Below the pieces are notes generated by a model. That model did not search any database, was not told the DNA's origin, and saw only the letters and a program-made list of their open reading frames with translations. A stretch of DNA of 64,000 nt from an uncultured Opitutales bacterium (GTDB lineage Bacteria; Verrucomicrobiota; Verrucomicrobiia; Opitutales; Seribacteraceae). The stretch covers positions 111,022 to 175,021 of the forward strand of contig CALSTX010000006.1 of the NCBI GenBank assembly GCA_943789375.1. Reading direction: 5' to 3'. Positions 25,826 to 35,564 of this stretch are shown here, in pieces. Within the stretch, counting starts at the first letter, position 1. Each line of letters begins with the position of its first letter. The translations under genes were made by a program, and so were the position numbers.

Positions 25826-26866
25826 TTAAAATTTAGCGTCCAATGCTACCCCAAAGCCCGGGTCGATTCGAGTGAAATCCTTACCAGATATATTTGAGTT
25901 TCGAGTAGTTAAATTGAGATGACTTTTAAGGCTCAACCATTCGCTGAAGTAATATTTTAGTTGTAACCCTAGGTTCATCATGAAATCAGTTTGCTCCTTG
26001 TTGTAACTAGTATCCTCGTTTGAGTACCTAGATAAAGCAAACCGAAGAAAGGGACTAAGTTCGATCTTACCAAGGGGCATGTTCAACCCAAATAAAAGAG
26101 CAGTTTCGAAGCGGTCCATTATGTCCTCTATTGGTTGAGCTTTACTATTAGTATAGTGGTAGGCTACAGACCATTCAATAAAAGCTTGTACATTGCCAAT
26201 CTGAAGCCCTTTCCCCAAAGCTATCGTTGGAGATGTTTCCCGGTATGTTTGGTGCATCCCTGAGTTTGGATCGAATTGAAAAGAAGAAGCCAAACTCCCC
26301 CGCAGAGACCAACCCCCGCTGAATTGGAAAATACCAGCAAAGCTGATGCTGAGTGAATCAGAATCGAGGATATCTAAATCGTCATGACCAAAGTGATTAA
26401 CTCTTGTGAAGTTAATACTCGCTAGGGGTGAAAAGGATGCACCACCAAGGTCAAATGCTCCTAGTAAGAAATTATTTCGTAAGGAGTTTTCCCAAACACC
26501 GGCTGAGTCAAATGTATCAGAAGTGGACTCCATTGAGGCTGGGTTGTTACTGTAACCGAGCTTAGTTTCAAAACCTAAATGGTAGCCAAAACCAGTTTTC
26601 TTTTCTTCTACTGGGCGTTGAATACCAAGGTCAGATTCAGCGATTTCCCCGCTAATCGAAGATGGTGCTTTTTCTCGATTAAGCAAAGATTGCCTCGCTC
26701 GGTAGTCATCAATTTGGTTCGTCGGCAAGTCATATTGACGAGTTGGTTGACGGGTTTGTGCATCGACTACTAAGGGTAACGACGGGATGAGCAAAATCAA
26801 TGAAATGGCAGAAAGGTGCTGTGCGAAAAGAGGAATATGCTTCATAGCTTTTGAGTAAAGAGTCAC
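25826..26866 (-). CDS. Outer-membrane beta-barrel protein of unknown function
   Basis: The 346-aa protein has a signal peptide (LFAQHLSAISLILLIPSLPLVVDAQ) and then alternating amphipathic beta-strands such as GYHLGFETKLGYSNN, FSGGWSLRGSLASSFQF and VQAFIEWSVAYHYTN, ending in GVALDAKF. A C-terminal Phe is the usual recognition signal for BAM-assembled barrels. A short disordered Gln/Arg-rich stretch precedes the barrel. The start may be the GTG at 26866 or the ATG at 26845; neither has a visible Shine-Dalgarno. It sits between two FecR-like genes with gaps of 30 and 16 nt. I do not recognise the family. Confidence 0.7.
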   Translation of the reverse strand: MTLYSKAMKHIPLFAQHLSAISLILLIPSLPLVVDAQTRQPTRQYDLPTNQIDDYRARQSLLNREKAPSSISGEIAESDLGIQRPVEEKKTGFGYHLGFETKLGYSNNPASMESTSDTFDSAGVWENSLRNNFLLGAFDLGGASFSPLASINFTRVNHFGHDDLDILDSDSLSISFAGIFQFSGGWSLRGSLASSFQFDPNSGMHQTYRETSPTIALGKGLQIGNVQAFIEWSVAYHYTNSKAQPIEDIMDRFETALLFGLNMPLGKIELSPFLRFALSRYSNEDTSYNKEQTDFMMNLGLQLKYYFSEWLSLKSHLNLTTRNSNISGKDFTRIDPGFGVALDAKF

Positions 26867-26896
26867 GAATAATTTGAATCCAGTAAGAATAAATGA

Positions 26897-29311
26897 TTAC
26901 TTCGGGAAAGCTCGAATTTTAACTGCGGCAGAGCCAGTAGGAGCACTCAAAGTAGAATCATATTTACCTTCGATACCATTAAAATGAGATCGTTGTAATA
27001 CCTCACTGCCGTATTTAACATTAGTAAGATTAACTGCTCCCGGTTGATAACTATCGAAATTATCGAAATAAAGAGATCCATCTCGACTTCGTAATATTAC
27101 CTCCGATGTGTTCGGAAAAGTGACATCTTTTAAGTTTAAGGTGATGGCCTCCGCATAGATATGGCGGGTTCTGCTATTAAACCCAAGACCATCAATTTGC
27201 ATTATTTTATCTGCATACAAGTAAACATTGTCGGTGTCGGAGTATTGTCCTACAGAAAATATTGATGGGCTGCTGGGGTCTGTGCTTTTAATGTTTAGGT
27301 CTTGTAATGATCCAATTGCTAAATTCCCCCCAACATCAATATCCACATCCGTTAAGGTGAGAGAACTGTATGAACCCATTCCCAGATTTGAACCCTTGTA
27401 TTTAATGGAAGAACCAGGAGTAACCTCAATATGATCAGCTGCACCCAATGCTAAAGCATGATCCTCAGTATGGTTGCTGTTGTCAAAAATTACATCGCCC
27501 TGGATATGAAGATCCTTAGCTGCCGCAATGGCGAATATCTTCTCTCCGCTAGGTGTCGAAGTTTTCTTTTGTAAATAAGGAGAGACATCCAATTTTGAAT
27601 TAGCCGATATTTTGATATCACCACCGACAACTCCATTCACATTTCTTGTCGAGATTTTGAGCAAATCAGCATCTTTTGAGGAAATTGTAGCTGAGCGGGT
27701 TCCTAATAAATCACCGTTAACGGATCTACCATTGTAAGCGTCCCCTGGTTGGATGGTCTTGTCCAAGAGAGATGCAAGGTAATTGGCATCACCTAATTTT
27801 TCTTGTCCTAGTAAATCAAGGATCGCATCACCTGCACCACGAGAACCTCCAGAAATCGACCCTGAGCCATTAGCGCCCCCAATGGCTCCATATCGTACTA
27901 GCAATTTGCCGAATTCATGAGCATAAGGATTTTGGGTAAATTCGGTAACTAATCGATCTGCATTGAAAACATTACCTGTGGGTATTGAGTTGGATAAAGT
28001 AACATCTGCAAGAAAGATTCTTCCAAATTCAATAGCACTTTGAATGGCGACATTAAAGTTTTGGTATTTGGTGGGGTTTTGTGTTAATTCTTCCATGAAA
28101 ACTAAGATAGCTAATGCATCTATTGTTTTGTCTTCGGAAGTAGTCCATCCGATAAGAGACTCAAGAATCTCGTTATAGGTGTTGTCAGGACTTATCAATC
28201 TTGTGTCAACAATAGCTCTACTTTCATTTAAAAAATGAATAGTTATACCAGTATCAGAATCCCAGCTGTACGAGACTTCTGTAGCAATAAGATGAGGGGG
28301 TATTCCAGGTTCGTAGCCGGGGTCAGAACCAGGATTTACATTTGGAGGATTCAGGAGTTCATTTATTTTATTAAGATAATCAAAAGATGATTTAGCTATT
28401 TCTGCTGCGGAAATAGTGCTTGGAACTATCGCAGATTGATTAATTGCCCGTTCACGCGCATCAACCTCTTCTCCATCAGCATCACCAGATTCTTCATTGT
28501 TTTGCTCTTCAGATTCCTCGCTGGATTCCTGCTCGCTGGAACCTGATTCGCTCAAAACGGCAATCGCCGCCGCTTTTTCTTTCGCCTGCTTAACTGTGGA
28601 CATCGGTATTTGTCCAGCAATGTTGGAAGCAAATGCATTTTTGGTGCTGATATTCACGGAAACAGCTGGATTGATAGGGCGTTGGTTTACAACTCCTGCT
28701 CCAGAAATATCAACCCCCTTTCCCTGGGTTACAAGAACGGGTACACCGTTTCCTGGTGTGAAAGATACACTTGAGGAGGCAACATCTAGCTTAGTCTCTC
28801 CCGTTGAGGAAACCCCAAGCTGAAATTCTGTACCACGGATACCAGCGGTGCCATTGGGAGTGTTGATTGTGAAGTTGGAGGCACGATCCAGCTTTTTAGT
28901 CTGCACAACAAGAGATCCGGTATCAATATCGAGAGAGATTTGACTACTGCTTGGCTCGGTTTGGATGTCAGCAAGTTTTTGGTTGCCTGCTTGAAAAGAT
29001 TTTTGCAAAAAAGTTGAGACCTTAACTTGAGAGCGTGGCTCAACCGTTGCAACTGAGCCATTTGAGAAAAGCATGGCAGCTTCTCCGCCAAAACCAGTTT
29101 TGAGAGAATAACCTTCAGCTAAAACAGCTCCAGGTTTCAATGTGCCCGCGACTACATTACCAACTGGGTCAATGGCCTGAACCAGCCCTTTGGCTGATAA
29201 CACAATGATCGCACCAGGCTTAGGGTCTCCGTTATCCTGCCCAGACACCGTAATAGATAGGCATAGAATTAAGGACCAAAGACCTGAGATTCTTTTACTG
29301 GCTCTTTTCAT
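26897..29311 (-). CDS. Large FecR-domain exoprotein
   Basis: I start at the ATG at 29311 (MKRASKRISGLWSLILCL), giving 804 aa with a signal peptide ending near VSGQ; the track's longer form runs back into sodA. Residues about 30-180 form a FecR domain: GNVVAGTLKPGAVLAEGYSLKTG, AAMLFSNGSVATVEPRSQV and GTAGIRGTEFQLGVSS. A long Glu/Ser-rich spacer (ESSEESEEQNNEESGD) follows, then an alpha-rich middle and a beta-rich C-terminal region (DADLLKISTRNVNGVVGGDIKIS, VDIDVGGNLAIGSLQDLNI) reminiscent of filamentous-haemagglutinin-like beta-helices. No transmembrane helix after the signal, so it is probably periplasmic or exported. Function unknown; next to a barrel gene. Confidence 0.75.
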   Translation of the reverse strand: MKRASKRISGLWSLILCLSITVSGQDNGDPKPGAIIVLSAKGLVQAIDPVGNVVAGTLKPGAVLAEGYSLKTGFGGEAAMLFSNGSVATVEPRSQVKVSTFLQKSFQAGNQKLADIQTEPSSSQISLDIDTGSLVVQTKKLDRASNFTINTPNGTAGIRGTEFQLGVSSTGETKLDVASSSVSFTPGNGVPVLVTQGKGVDISGAGVVNQRPINPAVSVNISTKNAFASNIAGQIPMSTVKQAKEKAAAIAVLSESGSSEQESSEESEEQNNEESGDADGEEVDARERAINQSAIVPSTISAAEIAKSSFDYLNKINELLNPPNVNPGSDPGYEPGIPPHLIATEVSYSWDSDTGITIHFLNESRAIVDTRLISPDNTYNEILESLIGWTTSEDKTIDALAILVFMEELTQNPTKYQNFNVAIQSAIEFGRIFLADVTLSNSIPTGNVFNADRLVTEFTQNPYAHEFGKLLVRYGAIGGANGSGSISGGSRGAGDAILDLLGQEKLGDANYLASLLDKTIQPGDAYNGRSVNGDLLGTRSATISSKDADLLKISTRNVNGVVGGDIKISANSKLDVSPYLQKKTSTPSGEKIFAIAAAKDLHIQGDVIFDNSNHTEDHALALGAADHIEVTPGSSIKYKGSNLGMGSYSSLTLTDVDIDVGGNLAIGSLQDLNIKSTDPSSPSIFSVGQYSDTDNVYLYADKIMQIDGLGFNSRTRHIYAEAITLNLKDVTFPNTSEVILRSRDGSLYFDNFDSYQPGAVNLTNVKYGSEVLQRSHFNGIEGKYDSTLSAPTGSAAVKIRAFPK

Positions 29312-29334
29312 AATTAATGATTGAGGTGAGGTAA

Positions 29335-29952
29335 TTACACAAACAATGAACCCGCCCGGTCCCAATCTACAATGTTCCAAAAGGCAGAGACATAGTCGGG
29401 GCGGCGATTTTGGTAGTTTAAGTAATATGCGTGTTCCCAAACATCGAGGCCGAGTATAGGAGTGCCACAATCATCTGCAACACCATCCATCAGCGGGTTG
29501 TCCTGATTGGGGCATGATGTAACTGCGAGAGATCCGTCTTCTTTTTTAATCAACCACGCCCAGCCTGAGCCAAAACGAGTGAGGGCGGCTTGGGCAAATT
29601 CATTTTTTAAGGCATCCAAATTCCCAAAGGATGAAGTAATCGCCTCGGCAAGAGCACCTGAGGGGAGACCACCACCGGATGGTGATATACATTTCCAAAA
29701 GAAGGTGTGATTAAAATGACCACCACCGTTATTACGAACCGCTCCTCTCACAGCGTCGGGGATAGCAGACAAGTCCCTGATGAGATCTTCAATAGAAAGA
29801 TCGCTCAAGGCCGGATGATCTGACAGGGCACCGTTTAGTTTGTCAATGTAAGTTTGGTGATGCTTGCCATGATGGATCTCCATGGTGCGTGCATCAATGT
29901 GCGGTTCAAGAGCGTCAGCAGAAAATTCCAAGGATGGTAGAGAATAAGGCAT
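29335..29952 (-). CDS. sodA: Superoxide dismutase, Mn/Fe family (Mn-like signature)
   Basis: Dismutates superoxide to oxygen and peroxide. At 205 aa it is normal length. Metal ligands are in [24 protein letters not shown] and [10 protein letters not shown]. The combination [10 protein letters not shown] with NQDNPLM corresponds to the Gly/Gln pairing more usual in Mn-type enzymes, so I use sodA; cambialistic use is possible. The downstream FecR gene starts only 23 nt after its stop on the same strand, so the FecR/barrel genes may be co-transcribed with it. Confidence 0.95.
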   Translation of the reverse strand: MPYSLPSLEFSADALEPHIDARTMEIHHGKHHQTYIDKLNGALSDHPALSDLSIEDLIRDLSAIPDAVRGAVRNNGGGHFNHTFFWKCISPSGGGLPSGALAEAITSSFGNLDALKNEFAQAALTRFGSGWAWLIKKEDGSLAVTSCPNQDNPLMDGVADDCGTPILGLDVWEHAYYLNYQNRRPDYVSAFWNIVDWDRAGSLFV

Positions 29953-30025
29953 AATTGTGTAGGATTTAGTAAAAGCTATATTGAACAGACTTTCGGAGTG
30001 CAGGTCAAGCTTGAGAAGGTCAGGC

Positions 30026-30526
30026 TTATTTCCTTTGGGATTGAAAGAAAGCTTGGACTAGAATTTTTGATTCCTCTTCCATGATGCCTTTAGTAATCGT
30101 CGGCTTGTGATTTGACATTTCCAGGTCGTGCAGAGAAGTGGCACCACCAAGACCGCCCATCTTAGGGTCGTTAAAAGAATAGTGAACAATTCTCATTCTG
30201 GACATTATGGTGGCACCCGCACACATGGGGCAGGGCTCTTTGGTCACATAAAGTTGGCACTCATTGAGCCTCCAGTCGCCGATGTGTTTGGCTGCGATGG
30301 TGATTGCAATCATCTCAGCATGGGCAGTCGGATCTTTTTGGCTTCGGGTTTGATTATGGGCGGTTGCGATGATTTGATCTTCAAAACGGATTACCGCTCC
30401 AACCGGTACCTCATCTGTATTCCATGCATTAATGGCTTCGTTATATGCATGTTGCATAAAAAAGAGGTCATCTTTTTCCAGTTGGGATGGAAATATTTTG
30501 GGAAACGGGCATGTTGATATGTTCAT
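30026..30526 (-). CDS. tadA: tRNA-specific adenosine deaminase TadA
   Basis: Zinc deaminase that converts A34 to inosine in tRNA-Arg(ACG). The 166-aa protein has the catalytic [10 protein letters not shown] (His-Ala-Glu) and zinc site [16 protein letters not shown], with TadA-type [11 protein letters not shown] after it. The upstream motif [20 protein letters not shown] is typical. Guanine deaminase-type relatives share the fold but the DPKMG motif favours TadA. It is divergent from infA across an 87-bp gap that must hold both promoters. Confidence 0.9.
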   Translation of the reverse strand: MNISTCPFPKIFPSQLEKDDLFFMQHAYNEAINAWNTDEVPVGAVIRFEDQIIATAHNQTRSQKDPTAHAEMIAITIAAKHIGDWRLNECQLYVTKEPCPMCAGATIMSRMRIVHYSFNDPKMGGLGGATSLHDLEMSNHKPTITKGIMEEESKILVQAFFQSQRK

Positions 30527-30613
30527 TATTAAGTGTATCGAAAAAAAATGTTTGAAGGAGAACCTTGACTTGAACCATGAAGATGGTGTGATGCAAAACT
30601 TAAATATAAAATT

Positions 30614-30892
30614 ATGCCTGAAGAAGATATTGTAGAAGTAGAAGGAAAAATTACCGCAGTTTTACCAAGTACCATGTTTCGCGCTGAGCTCTCGAATGGA
30701 CATAAAGTCCTTGCTCATATTTCTGGGAAACTCCGTAAACACTTTATAAAAATAACCGTTGGGGACATTGTGAAAATGGAAATGAGTCCAAGGGATCTTG
30801 AAAAAGCCCGGATTGTGTACCGCCTTAAAAATGCTGAGGTCAATCGAAATGCTCCCATCAGGAGCTTTGGTCCCAGGGGTAAAAGAAGATAG
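30614..30892 (+). CDS. infA: Translation initiation factor IF-1 with C-terminal extension
   Basis: OB-fold initiation factor that binds the ribosomal A site. Residues 1-72 match IF-1 closely: [37 protein letters not shown] and [22 protein letters not shown]. The usual length is about 72 aa; here it is 92 aa with a basic tail ending SFGPRGKRR. The ATG has an A/T-rich leader and no Shine-Dalgarno. cysK begins 15 nt after the stop. IF-1 extensions of this kind occur in some phyla; its role here is unknown. Confidence 0.95.
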   Translation: MPEEDIVEVEGKITAVLPSTMFRAELSNGHKVLAHISGKLRKHFIKITVGDIVKMEMSPRDLEKARIVYRLKNAEVNRNAPIRSFGPRGKRR

Positions 30893-30907
30893 AACACCTT
30901 TTTTATT

Positions 30908-31879
30908 ATGAATATTATTGAATCCATAGGGAAGACACCACTCGTAGAATTGCAGAAAGTAACAACCGGCTGCAAAGCCCGTATATTTTTAAAGTCGGAG
31001 TTTTTTAATCCGCTTGCAAGCGTCAAAGACCGAATTGGTGCAGCCATGATCGAGGCAGCCGAAAAAGATGGTCTGCTAACCCCAGATAGTGTGGTTATTG
31101 AGCCAACATCTGGGAACACAGGCATCGCCCTTGCTTTTGTCTGTGCGGCTAAGGGCTACAAATGTATCCTGACAATGCCAGAGACCATGTCGAAAGAAAG
31201 AAGGGTCCTTCTTCGCTTACTTGGTGCTGATATTGTGCTCACACCAGGCCCCAAGGGAATGGGTGGTGCAATTGCCAAGGCTACTCAGTTAATGGAAGAA
31301 CACGGAAGTGCTGCTTTTATGCCTCAACAATTTAATAACCCGGCAAACCCAGCGATTCACCGTAAGACCACAGCCGAAGAAATTTGGTCTGGTATGGATG
31401 GAGAAGTTGACTGCTTCGTTGCAGGAGTAGGCACTGGGGGTACCATCACTGGTGTCTCTGAAGTCATTAAAGAGAGAAATCCTCAAATGTTATCCGTAGC
31501 GGTAGAGCCAGTAGAAAGTCCGGTTATTACTCAAACTCGTAACGGGGAGGAAGTGAAGCCTGGTCCCCACAAAATCCAAGGCATCGGGGCAGGCTTTGTT
31601 CCCAAAAATTTGAACATCGATATTTTAGATGAGGTGCAACTGGTCAGTAGTGATGAGTCTTTTGATATGGCTCGTGAGGTCACCCTGAAGGAGGGAGTCC
31701 TTGCTGGAATTTCTACTGGAGCTACCGTGACGGCGGCTATTAGGATTGCAAAAAGACCCGAGATGGAAGGAAAGAATATCGTTGTGCTTGGTGCAAGTTG
31801 TGGAGAGCGTTACCTTTCTACACCTCTTGCCGCAAAAGCTGCCTCCGAAGTGATGGATGCAGTGGCTGAGCCTATGTAA
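30908..31879 (+). CDS. cysK: Cysteine synthase (O-acetylserine sulfhydrylase)
   Basis: PLP enzyme that makes cysteine from O-acetylserine and sulfide. The 323-aa length is normal. The PLP lysine motif [14 protein letters not shown], the substrate loop [12 protein letters not shown], the phosphate-binding [11 protein letters not shown] and the C-terminal SGATVTAA-type segment [13 protein letters not shown] are present. The operon relation to infA (15-nt gap) is likely. The N-terminal [16 protein letters not shown] is typical for CysK/CysM; the subgroup is CysK by motif and length. Confidence 0.95.
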   Translation: MNIIESIGKTPLVELQKVTTGCKARIFLKSEFFNPLASVKDRIGAAMIEAAEKDGLLTPDSVVIEPTSGNTGIALAFVCAAKGYKCILTMPETMSKERRVLLRLLGADIVLTPGPKGMGGAIAKATQLMEEHGSAAFMPQQFNNPANPAIHRKTTAEEIWSGMDGEVDCFVAGVGTGGTITGVSEVIKERNPQMLSVAVEPVESPVITQTRNGEEVKPGPHKIQGIGAGFVPKNLNIDILDEVQLVSSDESFDMAREVTLKEGVLAGISTGATVTAAIRIAKRPEMEGKNIVVLGASCGERYLSTPLAAKAASEVMDAVAEPM

Positions 31880-31970
31880 TCATCGTCAATATGTCATTAT
31901 AATTCTCCCTTCATTTCTTTAAGACTGAGGTGCCAGAGGTATCCCTCTAAAAGCACACCTTATTTATAAT

Positions 31971-32423
31971 ATGAGATGCCTGCTGAGAAGAGTTTCAGAG
32001 GCAAAAGTGGTGGTAGAGGCATCAGTAGTAGGACAAATTAGCACAGGTCTGCTCATCTACCTTGGCATCCAGCAGACTGATTCCACTGAAGATCTTAACT
32101 GGATAACCAAAAAAATATTGGGCATTCGGATTTTTGAGAATGAAACCGGGAAAATGAATTCTTCAATTAGTGAAAAAGAGGGGATTTTAGTTGTCAGCCA
32201 ATTTACATTATTTGGGAATCTTAAAAAAGGATTTCGCCCATCTTTTCATCGAGCAGCACCTCCCCAAGATGCCGAAAGAATCTATGAGGATTTTCTGCGT
32301 AAACTTAAGCATCAACACCTGGGGCCTGTGCAGAGCGGGATTTTTGGGACCGATATGTCTGTGCTTGCCTTAGACGATGGGCCCGTCACCATTTGGTTGG
32401 ATTCTAGGAATAAAAACTATTAG
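31971..32423 (+). CDS. dtd: D-aminoacyl-tRNA deacylase Dtd
   Basis: Hydrolyses D-aminoacyl-tRNAs and mischarged glycyl-tRNA(Ala), a translation quality-control enzyme. The 150-aa protein starts MRCLLRRVSEAKVVVEA, and carries the two active-site motifs SQFTLFGNLKKGFRPSF (SQxTL) and GPVTIWLDS (GPVT cis-proline motif). Length and motifs are standard. It lies 91 nt after cysK, with an A/T-rich leader and no Shine-Dalgarno, so it may have its own promoter. Confidence 0.97.
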   Translation: MRCLLRRVSEAKVVVEASVVGQISTGLLIYLGIQQTDSTEDLNWITKKILGIRIFENETGKMNSSISEKEGILVVSQFTLFGNLKKGFRPSFHRAAPPQDAERIYEDFLRKLKHQHLGPVQSGIFGTDMSVLALDDGPVTIWLDSRNKNY

Positions 32424-32551
32424 AAGAAATAAATGAAAAATGGAATGGGGCGAAGTCGGAACCCAAAAGCAATGTTTTACTCCCCTCACTTTCTTTACTA
32501 ATAAAAATATTTTGGCTTTGATGTTACCTGATTGTTAATTATGTTTGTAAT

Positions 32552-33130
32552 ATGATTCGCGTGCTTATTTGTAGCTTTTTCCTTAGCGGATTATTCTTGG
32601 TGTCCAGTTGTCAGCATCCACAAAATTCCCAATTAAAGGTTAAGAGCCCATCCATTTACAAGGCCTGGGATGCTAGGTATCACTACGATTCTGCGAATCG
32701 TATGATGATTCCTAAGTATGATAACTATCAAGTTGGTTTGGCATGGGGCAGAGACGAGCAGGGGAGAATGAATTATGCCCAATACTACAATGGTCAGGGA
32801 AAGCCCCAGGATGATCTTCTTGTTCTTCATAAAGATAAGTTGGATCAAGAAAGGGGACAACGGTGGGATGAGCTAAATCGTGCCCGTATTGAGACCCTGA
32901 CTGAGCGATTGCTTAATATGCAGACAGAACCTGAAGAGAATGAGGGTGCCGATGATGCTGTAGAGGATGATGGTATGGATTTTCTACCCACGCCTTTTAT
33001 TCCTGCTGGTTTGGATATGGACATCGGGAGTGATAGTAGTGAGGTAGATAGTCCCTTTAGTCCAATTCCTGATAGCTCTGATATGGGAGATGGTGGAGAG
33101 CCCTCTCCATTTCTTCCTTTAACGCCCTAA
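32552..33130 (+). CDS. Proline/acid-rich lipoprotein, paralogue of the 37852 gene
   Basis: The 192-aa protein has a lipoprotein signal, FLSGLFLVSSC (Cys20). The first 60 residues after it carry AWDARYHYDSANRMMIPKYDNYQ, which aligns with AWLARHQYDPERRIVVPKY in the later gene at 37852. The C-terminal half is acidic and ends with PF-P motifs (SPFSPIPDS, SPFLPLTP), echoed in the paralogue. No enzymatic domain is visible. It precedes two coiled-coil membrane proteins with a 7-nt gap, suggesting an operon. Family not recognised. Confidence 0.65.
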   Translation: MIRVLICSFFLSGLFLVSSCQHPQNSQLKVKSPSIYKAWDARYHYDSANRMMIPKYDNYQVGLAWGRDEQGRMNYAQYYNGQGKPQDDLLVLHKDKLDQERGQRWDELNRARIETLTERLLNMQTEPEENEGADDAVEDDGMDFLPTPFIPAGLDMDIGSDSSEVDSPFSPIPDSSDMGDGGEPSPFLPLTP

Positions 33131-33137
33131 TTTTTTT

Positions 33138-33983
33138 GTGAAACATCTGCCACTTATTATTTCTGCCCTTACTTTTGTATTTTCCTGTGCGGGAGTGTGG
33201 AAAATTAACGATATTGTTGGGCTTTATAATGCTAATCGTGCTTCAATTGCTAGAAGTGAAAGCAATGCAGATGAAACTCGAGTGAAAATCGATGACTTTG
33301 CCAAAGAACATGCGGCGAGGTTTTCTCGGGAGAGGCGAAAAAATCAAGAACTCGAAGAACAGGTACTCGATCTTTCAACAGAAAAAGTCAAGATTGAGAC
33401 AACTTTTTCATCCCAAAATTCTGAAATTGAAAGTTTAAAAAAAGAAATCGAAGAGAAGACCGAGGATATTATCACACTCAAAGTAGAACTTGCTGGGTTT
33501 GATAAAAAAATTGAAGCCATGAATCAAAAAGCTACTCTCACCAGACAAGATATACCCTTACTTCAAGCAAAATTACAGGATATCGAAATGCAGGCGCAGA
33601 GAGAAAAGGAAAGGAGTCAACGAATCTCTAATGACTTGTCGAATTATGCCGAGATTACTCAGATATTAAAGGGTCATTTTGATCGCACGATTGATGCGTT
33701 GTATACTGAAAAATATGATCGTCCTTGGATTGAAAAGGGCGAGATGATCACATTAAGTCTTTTCAGCCTAAATTTAGAAAAAGGACTTCTTGCTTTACCT
33801 GTTGGAAAAGAAATTGGATTGGAACCGGGTGCTTTTTTCTCAATAGCCTCACTGGGGGAAACCATTTGCAAAATAAAGATTATGGAGTCGAGCCAAAACA
33901 AATCAGTTGGACTGATCATGCCTTTATTTGGGCAACCAGAAAAATTACTTAGCATCAGAAGTTTTGACCTTACACATCTTTAG
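33138..33983 (+). CDS. Membrane-anchored coiled-coil protein of unknown function (first of a tandem pair)
   Basis: The 281-aa protein starts at GTG. One N-terminal hydrophobic segment (LPLIISALTFVFSCAGVW) is followed by a long heptad-rich coiled coil (about residues 45-190) and a C-terminal beta-rich domain, ALPVGKEIGLEPGAFFSI then KIKIMESSQNKSVGLIM. The topology (helix, coiled coil, small beta domain with GLxxG) recalls MreC, but there is no sequence proof. The next gene has the same layout and overlaps its 3' end. Family not recognised. Confidence 0.6.
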   Translation: MKHLPLIISALTFVFSCAGVWKINDIVGLYNANRASIARSESNADETRVKIDDFAKEHAARFSRERRKNQELEEQVLDLSTEKVKIETTFSSQNSEIESLKKEIEEKTEDIITLKVELAGFDKKIEAMNQKATLTRQDIPLLQAKLQDIEMQAQREKERSQRISNDLSNYAEITQILKGHFDRTIDALYTEKYDRPWIEKGEMITLSLFSLNLEKGLLALPVGKEIGLEPGAFFSIASLGETICKIKIMESSQNKSVGLIMPLFGQPEKLLSIRSFDLTHL

Positions 33984-34839
33984 GATTTTAGCGATTTTAG
34001 GCCTGATTACTTTGGCCATTATGTATTTTATGAACATGAAATACTTTCATTCCCTGGACCAAGAAGTGAGCGAAGCAATCTTGGTGGAACAAAATGCCTC
34101 TCTTTCTTTCGAGCTTGATCAAAATAAATCAGAAAAACTGATCACTGCTTTATACCGAGAAAGAAGTAAGATGAGGCAGCAAATCGAGGAATTGCAAGGG
34201 GCTAAAGAAAAGTATGAAGATGACAATGAACTCTTGGTCCCTCTTTTGGAGAAAATAAAAAAAGAAAAAGCCTCGGTGGAGAAAGAATTAATAGCAATAC
34301 AATCGCAGGTCAAAGATGCAGAATTGCCATACATGGCGTTAGAGGAAGAAAATAAGCCACTTTTTGAGGAATACCTAAATTATCAAAGGGAGCAGAAAGT
34401 GGAGGAGGAAAAGCTCGCTGTTTTGGAAAAAGAAGCAAATGCATTGGGCGGGGATCTTACCGCACTTGAGAAAGAGCGAGAAATTGCTCGTTCAAATTAC
34501 ACATCTAAGCGAGAAGAAATACTTTCAGAGGTGCGGCATCCCGGCTATCTTTATTTTGGAGATAAAACTGAAGTTTCTGTGTCCAGTAAAGCTCCATCTG
34601 GGAAAGGATTTTTTATTGACCAAGGGCGTGAATCAGGAATTCGTGATGAAATGCTATTTTTAGTCCAAAAAGCAGATGTTTTTAATGAAATCCCACTTTT
34701 TTTGAAATCTACGATCGTCGAAAACAAATTTTCCTTCCTAGAGATACACACAATAGGAAATTCTGAAAAAGTACTCAATGTAAGCGATGGTGAAAAACTT
34801 TTCTTGATTAGAACTGGGGATTCAAATACAAGTGAATAA
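33964..34839 (+). CDS. Membrane-anchored coiled-coil protein of unknown function (second of a tandem pair)
   Basis: The TTG at 33964 is chosen because it places the start right before a membrane helix (LHIFRILAILGLITLAIMYFM), overlapping the previous gene by 20 nt; the track's TTG at 33928 is the alternative, giving 303 aa. A coiled coil spans about residues 40-190, and a C-terminal beta-rich domain includes FFIDQGRESGIRDEMLFLVQ and LNVSDGEKLFLI. The architecture mirrors the preceding protein, suggesting a duplicated pair that could form a heteromer. No known domain seen. Confidence 0.55.
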   Translation: MTLHIFRILAILGLITLAIMYFMNMKYFHSLDQEVSEAILVEQNASLSFELDQNKSEKLITALYRERSKMRQQIEELQGAKEKYEDDNELLVPLLEKIKKEKASVEKELIAIQSQVKDAELPYMALEEENKPLFEEYLNYQREQKVEEEKLAVLEKEANALGGDLTALEKEREIARSNYTSKREEILSEVRHPGYLYFGDKTEVSVSSKAPSGKGFFIDQGRESGIRDEMLFLVQKADVFNEIPLFLKSTIVENKFSFLEIHTIGNSEKVLNVSDGEKLFLIRTGDSNTSE

Positions 34840-34916
34840 TTCAATTTAGTTTCTCTCTTTAATTTACCCCATTTTAAAGTTTTCTTAGAATAACTTTTTT
34901 TAAATATTATTGCTCC

Positions 34917-35546
34917 ATGACAATTCCTGAGGAAAATCCTACGGACGACGAGCTCGCTAGCTTGATGAATGACAGTGAAAACTTAAATGCATCGGAAGAA
35001 GGGACCGCTGGTGTAGAGGCTGGAATACCTCCTGAAGTAGTGAGCAAAGATGGTGCTGCTTCTGATGAAGAAACTTTCAGTATGGACGATTTTGATGAAG
35101 AGATGACAACTGCTCCATCAGAAGGTAATAACGAACCGGAAACTGTGCTGCCAGTTGGAAATCAAGTGGAGACGGTTGCAGATGGTCCTCCCCCGGGAAT
35201 CTCTAGTAGTGTTGATAAACCAGAAGAATCTCCTCCTGCATCATCTCCTTCTCCCTCAATTGTCCAAAATGGATCAGGGGATGTTTCTGAATTTCGAAAA
35301 AGCCTGTCGAATTTATCCAGGCAGCTTGAGATTGATAAACTTGCATTCTTACATAAATCTTTGGCTAACAAAGGAGAGAATCTTCCTAGTCTAGATCAGA
35401 TTGCTGATGATATCCATGGGAACTCATCTCTTTATCCTGATGGTGACCTGGATACTTATTCCCACAGACCTTCTGCCCGACTCGAAGGATGGATTTCTGG
35501 CCTCTCATTTGGTTCAAATCGGAGAGCAAAAAAATTCTCCAAATAA
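34917..35546 (+). CDS. Acidic, probably disordered protein of unknown function
   Basis: The 209-aa protein has no signal peptide or membrane segment. The N-terminal 120 residues are highly acidic and Pro/Ser-rich (SMDDFDEEMTTAPSEGNNE). A short predicted helical segment follows (EFRKSLSNLSRQLEIDKLAFLHKSLAN), then a Gly/Ser-rich tail ending in basic NRRAKKFSK. Coding is supported by its uninterrupted frame and position in the same-strand run. The role is unknown; it resembles adaptor-like linear-motif proteins in composition only. Confidence 0.55.
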   Translation: MTIPEENPTDDELASLMNDSENLNASEEGTAGVEAGIPPEVVSKDGAASDEETFSMDDFDEEMTTAPSEGNNEPETVLPVGNQVETVADGPPPGISSSVDKPEESPPASSPSPSIVQNGSGDVSEFRKSLSNLSRQLEIDKLAFLHKSLANKGENLPSLDQIADDIHGNSSLYPDGDLDTYSHRPSARLEGWISGLSFGSNRRAKKFSK

Positions 35547-35564
35547 AAAAGGTAGTTTGTTCCA

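Noticed and set aside
30128-30517. 129-aa plus-strand ORF
   Set aside because: It lies antisense to tadA, whose conserved zinc motifs explain the region.
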